This document shows positions 1 through 9,176 of a stretch of 64,000 nucleotides of DNA, in pieces. The notes below the pieces were generated by a model. The model was given only the letters and a program-made list of their open reading frames with translations, was not told where the DNA came from and ran no database searches. The position numbers and the translations under genes are program-made. Within the stretch, counting starts at the first letter, position 1. Every line of letters begins with the position of its first letter. This DNA is from Pseudomonadota bacterium (GTDB lineage: Bacteria > Desulfobacterota > Syntrophorhabdia > Syntrophorhabdales > Syntrophorhabdaceae): contig JAPLKA010000054.1 of assembly GCA_026388315.1 (NCBI GenBank), positions 1 through 64,000 of the forward strand, written 5' to 3'.

Positions 1-1693
1 TCCTTTCAGCGGTAATGACGCCTTGATCTGCAATGGTTTCCGGTAAAACCACGACAAACTCTTCTCCGCCGTATCGACAGGCATAATCAACTTTTCGTAT
101 ACGACGACGAATGACGTCTGCAAATCTGGTGAGGACATGATCACCTTCTATATGTCCATAGGTGTCGTTGAAATGTTTAAAATTATCAATATCCATCATG
201 AGGATTGATAAGGGATGTTTGAATCGGTTGGCACGGGCGATTTCTGCTTCCAGAACATTATAACAATGCCTGGTATTATATAGTTTTGTTAAGCCATCTG
301 TAATGCTTAATTCTATGTATCTCTTCTCACTCTCCCGCAGCGCCTCCTCCGCCTGCTTGCCTGCCTCTTTGGCAGACAGGCGCTCGGTGATGTCCTCAAT
401 TGTACCCTCGTAATGTGTTATATTACCTTGTCCATCCTTTACAGTATGGGCGTTGATTGAAACCCAGATTGTTTCCCCACTTTTTTTGCGAAACCGTGTC
501 TCGTACTTTTCTACCTTTCCTTCCTTAGATAAGATTCTTTTAAAAATTTCTCTATCTTCAGGATTGACGTACATCTGAGTTGCAGTTACATTATTGATTA
601 ATTCTTCAGATGTATCATATCCATACATTTTTACAAGGGCAGGATTAGCACTTAGAATGCGTCCCTCGGGTGTGGTTTGATAGATTCCGAGAATCGCATC
701 ATTGAAGATATTGCGGTATTTCTCCTCTGTCTGGAGGAGCTCTTTTGTTTTCTGGTACTTGTACTCCCTCCTGAAATAGAGCAAAGAAACTGTAAGGAAG
801 AGGAATATGACGAAACCTGTAGCTGCGGAGCGGATGAAATACCCGTATAATGACTTCAGGATTGCATCTTTCTCCTGCCCGACAATGACTGACCAGCCAA
901 TCCCCCTTACAGGTGCAAGAGATACATAGGAGATGCTCCCCTTTTCTTTTGCATCTGAAACTTCCATATCAGTCAAGACCCCTGCGCCTGCCTTTTCCAG
1001 TACGCGTGCGTCAGGGTATTTCGTTATGTTCTCCTCATAGGGAAAAACATTACTGAATATGATGTTCCCTTCCTGGTCGAGGAGGGTAACACTCTTTCTG
1101 GGATCTAATGTATTTGCCCTGATGAGGGTGGTAAATAAGGAGGTGTGTTGGATACCACACAGTATCCCGATGACTTTACCGTTTCTGTCAAATACCGGTA
1201 CGGATACGGCAACAGCGAGACCTTTTTCCAGGACAATCCTCCGGTATATGGTAGAAATATAGGGTTTCCATTTCCTACTTACCCCTTTATACAAGTCACG
1301 GTAGGCAAAGTTCTTGCCAAACCCCTCTTTGCTCACCGGGTAGTTTGCCCAGATAGTTCCATATTGATCGTAGAGAACGAGGGCATCAATTTCAGTATGA
1401 TGCTTGCTTAAGGATTGTAGGTGATACAAGGCACGGTGAAAGTCCTTCTTCTTCACTGCATCGATAAAGAGGGGACGTTGTGCGTAGGATTCCAGAATAC
1501 CGATAGCTGCTTTTTGATGCTCATATATGACCGAGGAGAGGAGATTCGCCGTTGATGAATTTTCAGCGATTGTATCCTTTACTACATACTTATAGTGGTT
1601 GCGTGTGATGTGAAAGGTGATGAAAAAGGTAATAATCAAGAGAAACGCGATTATTACGGCATATAATTTCTTCCCTTCAAATAAGGTTTTCAT
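1..1693 (-). CDS. Cache-PAS-GGDEF diguanylate cyclase, cut by the window edge
   Basis: Membrane-bound sensor predicted to make cyclic di-GMP. I read it on the minus strand from the ATG at 1693; the C-terminus lies outside the window. Order: N-terminal membrane segment (starting MKTLFEGKKLYAVIIAF), a periplasmic double-Cache-like region of about 240 residues, a second membrane segment (FVIFLFLTVSLLYF), a PAS domain (EEKYRNIFNDAILGIYQ) followed by a PAC-type stretch ending in EGTIEDITERLS, a coiled coil, then a GGDEF domain. The active-site signature reads RYGGEEF (plus strand about 55-76), so cyclase activity is plausible. The ATG overlaps the stop of the short upstream ORF (ATGA), which suggests translational coupling. 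Ligand unknown. An EAL domain beyond the edge cannot be excluded. Confidence 0.9.
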   Translation of the reverse strand, partial: MKTLFEGKKLYAVIIAFLLIITFFITFHITRNHYKYVVKDTIAENSSTANLLSSVIYEHQKAAIGILESYAQRPLFIDAVKKKDFHRALYHLQSLSKHHTEIDALVLYDQYGTIWANYPVSKEGFGKNFAYRDLYKGVSRKWKPYISTIYRRIVLEKGLAVAVSVPVFDRNGKVIGILCGIQHTSLFTTLIRANTLDPRKSVTLLDQEGNIIFSNVFPYEENITKYPDARVLEKAGAGVLTDMEVSDAKEKGSISYVSLAPVRGIGWSVIVGQEKDAILKSLYGYFIRSAATGFVIFLFLTVSLLYFRREYKYQKTKELLQTEEKYRNIFNDAILGIYQTTPEGRILSANPALVKMYGYDTSEELINNVTATQMYVNPEDREIFKRILSKEGKVEKYETRFRKKSGETIWVSINAHTVKDGQGNITHYEGTIEDITERLSAKEAGKQAEEALRESEKRYIELSITDGLTKLYNTRHCYNVLEAEIARANRFKHPLSILMMDIDNFKHFNDTYGHIEGDHVLTRFADVIRRRIRKVDYACRYGGEEFVVVLPETIADQGVITAER

Positions 1694-1800
1694 GCATCTC
1701 CCTGCCTATTTAGTAACAGCGTATCGGATTCTTTGATTCTCTGTTTTAAGAAGGGTATCTCTTCGATTAATTTCGGATGTGTGCTGGATGTATCTTTCAT
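1690..1800 (-). pseudogene. 36-codon ORF resembling the N-terminus of a PAS sensor kinase
   Basis: A short ORF with a good ribosome-binding site (GGGAGG) starts MKDTSSTHPKLIEEIPFLKQ and stops in an ATGA overlap with the diguanylate cyclase gene. Its K-x-x-LIEE-x-x-x-L-x-x-RI pattern is typical of the coiled-coil leader in front of PAS domains in deltaproteobacterial sensor kinases. I infer a remnant of such a kinase, or a small coupled leader for the downstream gene. Confidence 0.45.
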
Positions 1801-1929
1801 CTGGCCTCCCTATGGTGATAAATAGTGCCAAGATATATTAAGATATTAAGAATATTATAGTAGATAAGCAGAAGTGTCAATTGTAAATCCATGTGAAACA
1901 TAAATAAATAACATGGATTTACAATGGAT

Positions 1930-2337
1930 AACCCGTGTTCGTATTGATTCAGTGAATAGTCGTTAGTGAATAGTGAACAGTGATGAAGACAGTGAAACCG
2001 TACATCGTACATAGTACATAGTGTTTTAAAACGATGTACTATGTACGAACGACGAACGACAAAGTAAGGGTATATAATTGATATAAGGAGCAGGGGTAAG
2101 GGATTCTCGATACTTGATACTGGATGCTTGTGAATAGTAAATAGTGAATGATATCCGAAATCCGAAATAGGATGAAAAGAAAAGAGGCAGGCCTGCGGCT
2201 ACCCACTATTCACGATAATGCCGTATCTCGTTCCTCGTATCTCGTTTTTTTAACGCTTCACGCTTCACGTAAGGTTTAATCCCGACAGCGGAGGGACATA
2301 ACGCTTCACGGGTTTCATCGCTTCACGGGTGTTGGCC
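1930..2337. repeat. Low-complexity intergenic repeats
   Basis: This gene-free stretch is made of short degenerate motifs repeated in both orientations: variants of GTGAATAGT, of TACATCGTACATAGTACAT facing its complement (about 1998-2051, hairpin-forming), of CTCGTATCTCG, of GATACTTGATACTGGAT and of CGCTTCACG. The same vocabulary recurs at 28350-28440, 48870-48920 and 60995-61045. No protein-like reading frame is convincing here. Confidence 0.7.
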
Positions 2338-2338
2338 T

Positions 2339-3577
2339 TTATCCGGTAAGCATAAGGAATTGCGTTGCAGGAATTACATAACAGTTATCACGGAAAACCT
2401 CTGCGGTATTGCAATGATAGACAATCTGATAAAAAGGGATATTCAACTTCTTGTTGAAAAATTTTCCAGGAGCACTGATTGCAGTATCCGTTTCTTTTGC
2501 TTCAAACAAAGCAACAGGGCGATTATCTTTTACAAGAACAAAGTCCACTTCGTGTCTATTCTTATCTTTTATATACATGACTTCGAAATTTCCCAACCCT
2601 GTTTCAGTGAGTCGTGATGCCATTCCGAGGAGACTTACGGCAATCAGATTTTCAAAACGGTAACCTGTATCGGAAATATTCGACCAGTCGTAGAAGTACA
2701 GCTTGGCCTCCTTCTTCACGGAGCGCAGAATATTTTTATGCCATGGCCTGATTGTAAAAATCAGATATAACTCTTTCAAAATCTCAAGCCAATTCGCTAT
2801 CGTTGCATGGTGGTAGCCGGTATCTTCGCGCAGGGAATTAATGCTAAGCGGAGATCCGACCTTTGTGGGAAGTATTTCTATAAGTTGTTCAACGCCTCTT
2901 ATATCTGCGATCCTTGATAAATCACGTATATCCTCTTTTGCAAGAAGCGTTTTGTATTCACCCTGCCATCTCCGGTGAAATCTCGGCGAACCCTTAAGGA
3001 ATGGTTCAGGAAACCCGCCAAAGGTAAGCAGATTTGCAAGATGACTCTCAAGGCCGGCATTGTCTACTTTTCTGGCATAATTAACCAACAAATCTCCTTT
3101 TGTAAAAACCTCATCGTTTTTAACAATATAAGAGAAGTTCTCTGCCGCCTCCGGCAGTCCAAGAGGGAACATCTGGTATGAAAAGTACCGTCCTATTAAA
3201 GAATCTCCTGATTTTTTGTATAAGCCCAGACGGGCGCTGCCCGTAACAAGAAGCCTTATGTTGTCTTTGCTGACATCATAAATGCCCTTGAGAATATTTC
3301 GCCAGTTTTTGTGCTTATGGATTTCGTCGAAGACAAGAGGGACGGGTTCACCTTTGAATTTATTGTCAATAATATTCCTGAAATAAAGGGGGTTTCTGTT
3401 ATATTCTTTCATAACAACCGGATCGTCCCAGTTGAAATACATACTCTCAAAACCAAGGGATGCAAGCCATTTTTTTGCAAAAGTAGTCTTCCCTATCTGC
3501 CTTGGGCCTGTGAGAAATACCATTTTGCCTGCATTCATTTCGGGATCAAAAATGTATGTGCCAACCAGTCGTTCCAT
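2339..3577 (-). CDS. AAA ATPase with C-terminal DUF4143 domain
   Basis: Predicted P-loop ATPase of the AAA_14/DUF4143 family (412 aa; usual length about 380-420). Visible: Walker A in GPRQIGKTT (residues about 24-32); Walker B in LVFDEIH followed by the family's K-x-W pattern; a sensor-like LLVTGSARL; and a C-terminal DUF4143 segment with ENLIAVSLL and EVDFVLVKDNRPVALFEAKE, which resembles a PD-(D/E)XK nuclease core. Function is not established for the family; members are often found singly near toxin-antitoxin or mobile DNA. A second paralogue lies at 20682-21905. It stands alone, separated from the next gene by repeat-rich DNA. Confidence 0.88.
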   Translation of the reverse strand: MERLVGTYIFDPEMNAGKMVFLTGPRQIGKTTFAKKWLASLGFESMYFNWDDPVVMKEYNRNPLYFRNIIDNKFKGEPVPLVFDEIHKHKNWRNILKGIYDVSKDNIRLLVTGSARLGLYKKSGDSLIGRYFSYQMFPLGLPEAAENFSYIVKNDEVFTKGDLLVNYARKVDNAGLESHLANLLTFGGFPEPFLKGSPRFHRRWQGEYKTLLAKEDIRDLSRIADIRGVEQLIEILPTKVGSPLSINSLREDTGYHHATIANWLEILKELYLIFTIRPWHKNILRSVKKEAKLYFYDWSNISDTGYRFENLIAVSLLGMASRLTETGLGNFEVMYIKDKNRHEVDFVLVKDNRPVALFEAKETDTAISAPGKFFNKKLNIPFYQIVYHCNTAEVFRDNCYVIPATQFLMLTG

Positions 3578-3804
3578 ATAACCAATTTATACCAATATGT
3601 AAAAAAGTCAAGTCTATTTTACACAATCATGTAAAACAGACAAGAGAGAGCTCAAGGGTCAGGCCACTGACAAGGGACAGGCTGAAGACTGAAGGCGATA
3701 AAGACTGTTCAAAGTTCAATGCTCAATGTTTTCTGATTGCCATGAGCCATGGGCTTTTATCGCTTCACGGTTCGCCATCCAGTATTCAGCCTACGCTTCA
3801 CCAT

Positions 3805-5190
3805 TTACTGTCCGAGGTATAAGTCACCCTGGATAGTGATGTTTTTATCTTTAAGTTTAGCTGACAACTCTTCCTTATTTAACGCAAAGAGGGGGCTGAT
3901 TTCGACCTGTATGTCAGGCGGAGCAACCACCCCCGCCGATTCCAGCCAGCCTTTATAAAGATTGACCATATCTGCGCGCGCTGTTTCAGCAGAGTCAACA
4001 CCTTCCTTGTTTTTTACAGGAGAGAATTCTTCTTCCCGGATTACCTCCATGAAACACGCCTTGCCGGCAAAGGATATGGCGTCGAACACAAAGGTTTCAA
4101 ATTTCCACCCGGTGACTTTTATCTTTTTGCTGTCATGCGCGATTGTGTCGATATGTTTTACGGCACGGTGGTAGGGAAGGGCGAATCCATGATAATTGAG
4201 CCGCTTAATTAACCCGAGGCTCAATACGTGTATTGCTGTATTGCCAGCCCAGTAGAGGATGTTGCCATCCTTATCGAGGGCGCGCATATCTTCTTCTTTC
4301 ATTTCACTGTATTCAATAATGGCTCCCTTGCCGCCTACGGACACACAGACGCCGACTTTTTCATCAATGTTTTTGCGTTTGACGGCCTTTGTGGATATTT
4401 CCGCATTCTCCATCCTGTGATATCCGAGGAATAGAGGGTCTACTATCGTTGCGAGAGGGTTGTCCACCTGGCAGTAAAAAAGTTCTGTAATCCCCTGGTT
4501 TATCAACCGGGTAAGAAGGCCGGAATCATGGAGCGCCTTGAGAGATCCGCCATGGCCATCAGGATTTTCGAAAATACCGGTTTCATCTTTCAGGATCAGC
4601 TTTCCTTGAGGGGTAATGCTTGGAAGCCTCCCCTGCTGAAAGAAATGCACGTTTTCCCTGTTCAACCCGAAAAACGTATGTTCATTGAAGAACTTCACGG
4701 TCTCATGGTGGTTTTCGTAGCTTGTCATGATGAGGAGCGGTATCGTAGTATCATAATGTATTGATGCCGCCCCGACAGATTCACAGAAGAGCTGAAAGAG
4801 GGTTTTTCCCTTTACGGGTGATACAGGAAGGGTGCCTTTCGGGCCGTCAAAACCGAGCCTTGACCCCTGACCGCCGGCAACGATTAAAACAGCGGTTGCA
4901 TGTTTTCGGATCAATGATTCTCCCAGTTGTCTTGCCTCTTCCCTGCGTGCATTTTCTTCGTCTGTTTTTGGGGTTGAAATCACTGATGCCGGTCTTATAT
5001 CGCCGGAATGTACCGGTGAGGTCTTTTTGTGCATGAAATTTTCGTGTATCTTAAAAACAAGGTCTAAATTTACGCCTTGCAGGCCTTCGAGGAATTGCCT
5101 TTTTCTTTCATCGGGGAGATTTATATAATGGTCTGTTATATGCTGCTGGTTGTATGTTTTTAAGATTTCAAAGAGTGCTGTTTCAGTCAT
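3805..5190 (-). CDS. UTP-sugar-1-phosphate uridylyltransferase (UDPGP/UAP1-like)
   Basis: Nucleotidyltransferase of the UDPGP family, predicted to couple UTP with a hexose-1-phosphate or N-acetylhexosamine-1-phosphate to make a UDP-sugar. Length 461 aa. The nucleotide-binding signature AGGQGSRLGFDGPKGTLPVS (about residues 105-124) matches the LGxDxPKG loop of eukaryotic-type UAP1/AGX enzymes. QVDNPLA (about 240) fits the uridine-binding region, and AVKHIDTIAHDSKKIKVTGW precedes a C-terminal sugar-binding segment (FVFDA). The ATG at 5190 follows GGAGATGAG. Specificity (GlcNAc, GalNAc, Glc or Gal) cannot be read from sequence. The galT-like gene at 13227 could belong to the same sugar-nucleotide metabolism. 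Confidence 0.88.
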   Translation of the reverse strand: MTETALFEILKTYNQQHITDHYINLPDERKRQFLEGLQGVNLDLVFKIHENFMHKKTSPVHSGDIRPASVISTPKTDEENARREEARQLGESLIRKHATAVLIVAGGQGSRLGFDGPKGTLPVSPVKGKTLFQLFCESVGAASIHYDTTIPLLIMTSYENHHETVKFFNEHTFFGLNRENVHFFQQGRLPSITPQGKLILKDETGIFENPDGHGGSLKALHDSGLLTRLINQGITELFYCQVDNPLATIVDPLFLGYHRMENAEISTKAVKRKNIDEKVGVCVSVGGKGAIIEYSEMKEEDMRALDKDGNILYWAGNTAIHVLSLGLIKRLNYHGFALPYHRAVKHIDTIAHDSKKIKVTGWKFETFVFDAISFAGKACFMEVIREEEFSPVKNKEGVDSAETARADMVNLYKGWLESAGVVAPPDIQVEISPLFALNKEELSAKLKDKNITIQGDLYLGQ

Positions 5191-5204
5191 GTCTCATCTC
5201 CGGT

Positions 5205-5350
5205 TTATTTATTATATCTGATATCATACATTATTTGCTTAAACTTCTTCACCAGCGTTATGATGTTCTTGCCGGAGGTTGTCTCATAATGCATCTCATC
5301 CATGATGGAGCGCATTATGTGGAGCCCCATTCCGCCTATCGGCATAGCGT
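5205..5350 (-). pseudogene. C-terminal fragment of an RsbW-like anti-sigma factor
   Basis: Directly upstream of the pyrophosphorylase, the minus strand reads PIGGMGLHIMRSIMDEMHYE, then SGKNIITLVKKFKQIMYD and a stop at 5205. This is the G2-box end of a HATPase_c_2 serine kinase (anti-sigma factor/SpoIIAB type). The N-terminal part, including the N-box, is absent: homology ends at about 5350 where AT-rich sequence and then GC-rich foreign DNA begin. I infer that the gene was truncated by the event that brought in the adjacent DUF1214/HAD segment. Confidence 0.65.
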
Positions 5351-5397
5351 TTTTATTATATCATTTTTATATTCATTTATTAATTTATTTCACATGG

Positions 5398-5715
5398 GCC
5401 TCGCTGAAAGCATTTGTTTGCGCGTTGGCACTGCTCGGGTCTATGGCGTTTACAGTGGCCCCAACCCAGTCCGCGGGCAAGGTCGCCAATAAGCTCGACC
5501 GCTTCGCCATCGGCGACCGCGACGAGCTGAAATACAACGCCGACAGCTCACTTGATATTTTCATTCAGCATAAGTCGCCCGGCAAGGACAAGGAATCCAA
5601 CTGGCTGCCGTCGCCGGACAAAGGCGTGCTTAGCGTTACCATGCGCCTGTACGCGCCGAAAGCACAGGTCGTTGATGGACGATGGGCGCCTCCGGTGGTC
5701 AAGAGAGTGGAGTAG
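5398..5715 (+). pseudogene. DUF1254/DUF1214 protein remnant (signal peptide joined to C-terminus)
   Basis: The reading frame ends with a clear DUF1214 C-terminus: DRFAIGDRDELKYNADSSLD, IQHKSPGKDKESNWLPSPDK, then TMRLYAPKAQ and PPVVKRVE. It is preceded directly by a signal-peptide-like stretch (SLKAFVCALALLGSMAFT) with no DUF1254 domain between, although family proteins are usually over 400 residues. No ATG opens this frame within the homologous part. Most likely a gene with a large internal deletion and a lost start. Its codon and base use are richer in G+C than the flanking genes. Confidence 0.7.
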
Positions 5716-5991
5716 GTGTCTAATGATTAAGAGACCACAAGGAAAGCAAACCAGCTATTATTAGTGCGTATAAAATTAGTGCGAATAAAACCTTTGTGCA
5801 TTAAACATGCAGAAAAGACTGAAACGCAATCATTTGTAGCAATCTACCTCTATTAATAATCATTTTAGTTATAATGTTATCAAGTTAGGAGGTTACAAAA
5901 AGCTGCTTAAACTTGCAAACTTTGTGTTGAGAAGTTTTATCAACACGGGTATATTAAAAAAGCTATAGGTTCAAAAAAACAGGAGGGAATA

Positions 5992-6987
5992 ATGAAAATT
6001 ATGAAATGTATAGTTGGGAAGAGCTTGCTTGCTCTGTTGCTGCTTGCGAACGTAGCCTTCGCCGCCGAACCCTTGCCATCCTGGAACGACACCGCACCGA
6101 AGAAGGCCATCGTCGCCTTCGTCGAGAAAGTGACAAAATCCGGATCGCCGGACTTTGTGCCAGTCGCCGAGCGCATCGCCACCTTCGACAATGACGGTAC
6201 GTTGTGGTCCGAGCAGCCGATGTATTTCCAGTTCCTCTTCGCCCTTGACCGCGTGAAGGAGCTCGCACCGCAGCATCCGGAATGGAAGACTAAAGAGCCC
6301 TTCGCCTCACTGCTCAAGGGCGACGTGAAGGACGCCATCGCAGGCGGTGAACCGGCCATCGCGCAGATCCTCATGGCCACGCATGCCGGCATGACCACTG
6401 AGGAGTTCGAGCAAATCGTCAAGGCCTGGCTCGCCACAGCGAAGCATCCCAAGACCAAGCGGCCTTATACGGAGATGGTCTATCAGCCCATGCTGGAACT
6501 GCTGGCCTACCTACGGGCGAACGGCTTCAAGACCTTCATCGTTTCCGGAGGCGAATCCGCATTTATGCGCCCGTGGACGGAGAAGATCTATGACATCCCA
6601 CCCGAGCAGGTCATTGGCAGCAGCATTAAGACCAAGTTTGAATTGCGCGACGGCAAGCCGGTGCTGGTGCGCCTGCCGGACATCAATTTTATTGACGATA
6701 ATGAGGGTAAGCCGGTGGGCATCAACTCACACATCGGACGGCGCCCCATTGCGGCATTCGGCAACTCTGACGGCGACCTCCAAATGCTCCAGTGGACGAC
6801 CGCTGGAAGGGGTGCCCGCTTCGGCCTTATTGTGCACCACACCGATGCAGCCCGCGAATGGGCCTACGACCGTACGTCCTCCATCGGTCGACTTGACAAG
6901 GCGCTCGACGAAGCTAAGGTCAAAGGCTGGACGGTTGTTGACATGAAGAACGACTGGAAGATCATCTACCCATTCGAGAAGAGGTAA
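5992..6987 (+). CDS. Secreted HAD-superfamily phosphatase
   Basis: Predicted exported phosphohydrolase of 331 aa. It begins with a signal peptide (MKIMKCIVGKSLLALLLLAN, cleavage after AFA). The HAD motif I follows as TFDNDGTLW (nucleophile Asp, D-x-D-x-T). Motif II is FIVSGGES, and motif IV is in FGNSDGDLQML. The start has a strong RBS (AGGAGG) in front. Such phosphatases are often found beside DUF1254/DUF1214 genes, consistent with the remnant at 5398-5715. G+C and codon use differ from the flanking AT-rich DNA, suggesting transfer. Substrate unknown; acid phosphatase or phosphoserine-phosphatase-like are options. Confidence 0.85.
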   Translation: MKIMKCIVGKSLLALLLLANVAFAAEPLPSWNDTAPKKAIVAFVEKVTKSGSPDFVPVAERIATFDNDGTLWSEQPMYFQFLFALDRVKELAPQHPEWKTKEPFASLLKGDVKDAIAGGEPAIAQILMATHAGMTTEEFEQIVKAWLATAKHPKTKRPYTEMVYQPMLELLAYLRANGFKTFIVSGGESAFMRPWTEKIYDIPPEQVIGSSIKTKFELRDGKPVLVRLPDINFIDDNEGKPVGINSHIGRRPIAAFGNSDGDLQMLQWTTAGRGARFGLIVHHTDAAREWAYDRTSSIGRLDKALDEAKVKGWTVVDMKNDWKIIYPFEKR

Positions 6988-7242
6988 CAACGGGGCAATG
7001 TCGGGCATGCCAGGTGACAACCGGTTGCAGCGGACGGCACTGGCGTGCCAGGCTGACCCCAATTTAATACTCTCTTTTAACTCATAATCTTCAATTCCTG
7101 GGTATGGTTCGTACTGACGCATTGCAGGTAAAGCTCGTATGCGCACGTTGCTTCCTGATATACGTAACATATTTTTCTTCATTCTCACCTTTCATCAACA
7201 CCAGCGAAAACAGTTATTGACACAGAGGGAGCGGCCTATGAT

Positions 7243-8007
7243 CTACTGGCCAAGATGCACCAAGGCATTGCGGAGTGGAGTACTGGAGATCTTTATCAGC
7301 CCTTGGTACGGATGGTCCAACTCCTGGATTAGAAAGAGTGATCCCGAGAGGGATAACGCGCAGAGGAGCAAAACGATAATTACCGTTGTGTTGCGAGGGG
7401 AGAACAGGCCAAAGCTGGTGAAGATAAGGGTGAGCCAGAAGACCAGTATCACGAGGAACGACATCGGGAGAGAGCTCTGTCCGAGTTGCTCGATGAGGTG
7501 CCAGCGAGCTTCGGCGATGTTGTCGCTGAGCTGCAGAGCCCGTGACTGATGCCAGCGCTGGGTATCGTTCTTTGGAGACAGTTGCTGCAGTTTGTCCTGA
7601 ATATTTTCGAGCCCACCCCCTCCTCCTGTCTCACGGATCTTTGTGGTCATGTGCTTCTCTTCTGACCAGATCCTCTGGATAGTGGAGGTAACGCCGCTTC
7701 GCAGAAGATCGCGGATTTCCTTCGTTTCCGGCCCGTAATGGGCCATGACGCGGTCGAGAAGAACAATCTTTGAGGCAGTCTGCCTGAGTTCGTTGTTCAT
7801 GGTATCAAAAGTTCCCTTCGCCGAGGAGATCAGCAGGCCAAGGACGAGGGCTGCCAGTGTCGCAATTATACCGGCTCCCAGCTTCACGACATCCTTTGAA
7901 TCATCGTTCACATGATGTTCGGGCAAAAGGGCGCGAAGCAACATGCCGAACAGCGCGCCGCCAAAGATGCAGACAAAAGCGATTAAAGAAATTGTCAGGG
8001 ATTCCAC
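7243..8007 (-). CDS. DUF4239 (bestrophin-like) integral membrane protein
   Basis: Protein of 254 aa with two N-terminal membrane segments (LIAFVCIFGGALFGMLLRAL and GAGIIATLAALVLGLLISSA), a central soluble, partly coiled region and two C-terminal membrane segments (about residues 180-225). The DDSKDVVKLGAGIIATLAAL pattern is characteristic of DUF4239, often called bestrophin-like. Function unknown; an ion channel role has been suggested only by distant similarity. It is convergent with the HAD phosphatase and upstream of nothing obvious. Confidence 0.8.
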   Translation of the reverse strand: MESLTISLIAFVCIFGGALFGMLLRALLPEHHVNDDSKDVVKLGAGIIATLAALVLGLLISSAKGTFDTMNNELRQTASKIVLLDRVMAHYGPETKEIRDLLRSGVTSTIQRIWSEEKHMTTKIRETGGGGGLENIQDKLQQLSPKNDTQRWHQSRALQLSDNIAEARWHLIEQLGQSSLPMSFLVILVFWLTLIFTSFGLFSPRNTTVIIVLLLCALSLSGSLFLIQELDHPYQGLIKISSTPLRNALVHLGQ

Positions 8008-8335
8008 TATTAACCTCCGTCTACGGGTCCTGAAACATGCCGATCATAGGCAAGACGTGTCGCCCTTGAAAAAACAATGGGGGGCAGGACTATCTCAACG
8101 ATCACCACATGCTTTAGCTGTATGACTTATCTCCTTCATCCAAGCTGACAGATCTGACTATGGTAAGCAGTTCCGGAGCTAATTTATGTATAGGATGCGC
8201 CTGCGTGATCACCTTTGCTTGCCCCTTACCACTTTCAGTCTGGTTTCGATGTTTTGATGTATTCTGTTGTTTTATTTAGCGATCATTCCTTTTTTTTACT
8301 GATTACTTTACCGTGAGCGGCCGTTAACTCCCGGG
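8008..8335. other. Intergenic region, no gene seen
   Basis: About 330 bases between the DUF4239 gene and the 3' end of the lipoprotein gene. I see no protein-like reading frame and no strong hairpin followed by a T-run. It must contain the promoter of the minus-strand DUF4239 gene. Confidence 0.5.
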
Positions 8336-9052
8336 TTATTTGGGAAGTGTGCTGGTATCGTACACTGCAATGATGCGCACGTTCTGGTAACGGTGCTCGA
8401 CCTGCAGTGATTCGCCCTTAGGCGCATACATGTCGCCGATGCCCGTGACCTTGTAGAAGGTGTGCGGGATGTTCACCAGGTACTGGTCAATAATGGGCAT
8501 GGGGGTTTCCGAACGCGCGATACTCAGCTTCTTGTTGACCTGTGCGGTCCCGATGGCAGATGCACTGCCGATGGAAAGCAGAATAACCTTCCGTCCATGA
8601 CTGGCGCGGGAGAGGTAGTCGAGGAAGGTGATGAGCCGCTGTGTCTGTGCCTGATCCAGCTTGGCTGATCCGGTCTTGAAGAATAACGTTATCTGACCGG
8701 TGCCCTGCTCGTTTGAAAGTTTTTCGAGCTTTGCCAGTGACTGCTGTGCCGTCTGTAACTCCTTGTTCTCCGTGGACTGCAGCTCTGCCATACGCTTATC
8801 TTCCTTGTTGAGATGCCCTTGCAGCTTGTCGAACTCCTTCATGCTGTTGTTGTTCGCATCCACAATCTCCTGTGCCAGTGCATCCGCCTGTACCCCGGAG
8901 GCAGCGCCTGTCCATGTGCTTTTGGGTACGGTGACCTGCTGCTGCCCGCTGGGTTGCTGCATCACGACGACCTCGGGTTTGGTAGCGCATCCGCTAAGAA
9001 GTGCCACGCTGATGAGAACTGCCATCATTGGTAAGACTGTTTTTACTTTCAT
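8336..9052 (-). CDS. Lipoprotein with OmpA-like C-terminal domain
   Basis: Predicted outer-membrane-associated lipoprotein of 238 aa. The signal peptide ends in a lipobox (LLSGC, Cys about 22). A coiled-coil middle (about 60-115) follows. The C-terminal part, ITLFFKTGSAKLDQAQTQRL then ILLSIGSASAIGTAQVNKKL and a region ending VEHRYQNVRIIAVY, resembles the OmpA/MotB peptidoglycan-binding fold, but the usual NxxLSxxRA motif is weak (NKKLSIARSE). Stand-alone gene between DUF4239 and the TPR genes. Probably an envelope-spacing or cell-wall-anchoring protein. Confidence 0.78.
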   Translation of the reverse strand: MKVKTVLPMMAVLISVALLSGCATKPEVVVMQQPSGQQQVTVPKSTWTGAASGVQADALAQEIVDANNNSMKEFDKLQGHLNKEDKRMAELQSTENKELQTAQQSLAKLEKLSNEQGTGQITLFFKTGSAKLDQAQTQRLITFLDYLSRASHGRKVILLSIGSASAIGTAQVNKKLSIARSETPMPIIDQYLVNIPHTFYKVTGIGDMYAPKGESLQVEHRYQNVRIIAVYDTSTLPK

Positions 9053-9176
9053 GTGTTACCCTCCTGCTTGCTGTTAGTAGTGACTTTCTATACAATATAC
9101 AAATGTGCATAGGGGATACAAGACATTTCTCTCAGAGGACTGGCAGGATTTAATAAGATTTCTCTGTGGTTGTTGC

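Noticed and set aside
1797-2012. 71-codon minus-strand frame in the repeat-rich spacer
   Set aside because: Composed of the low-complexity repeat text, no RBS and no protein-like pattern.
5302-5397. N-terminal extension of the DUF1214 frame
   Set aside because: These codons lie opposite the anti-sigma-factor remnant and before the signal-peptide-like part; they are a chance extension across the junction.
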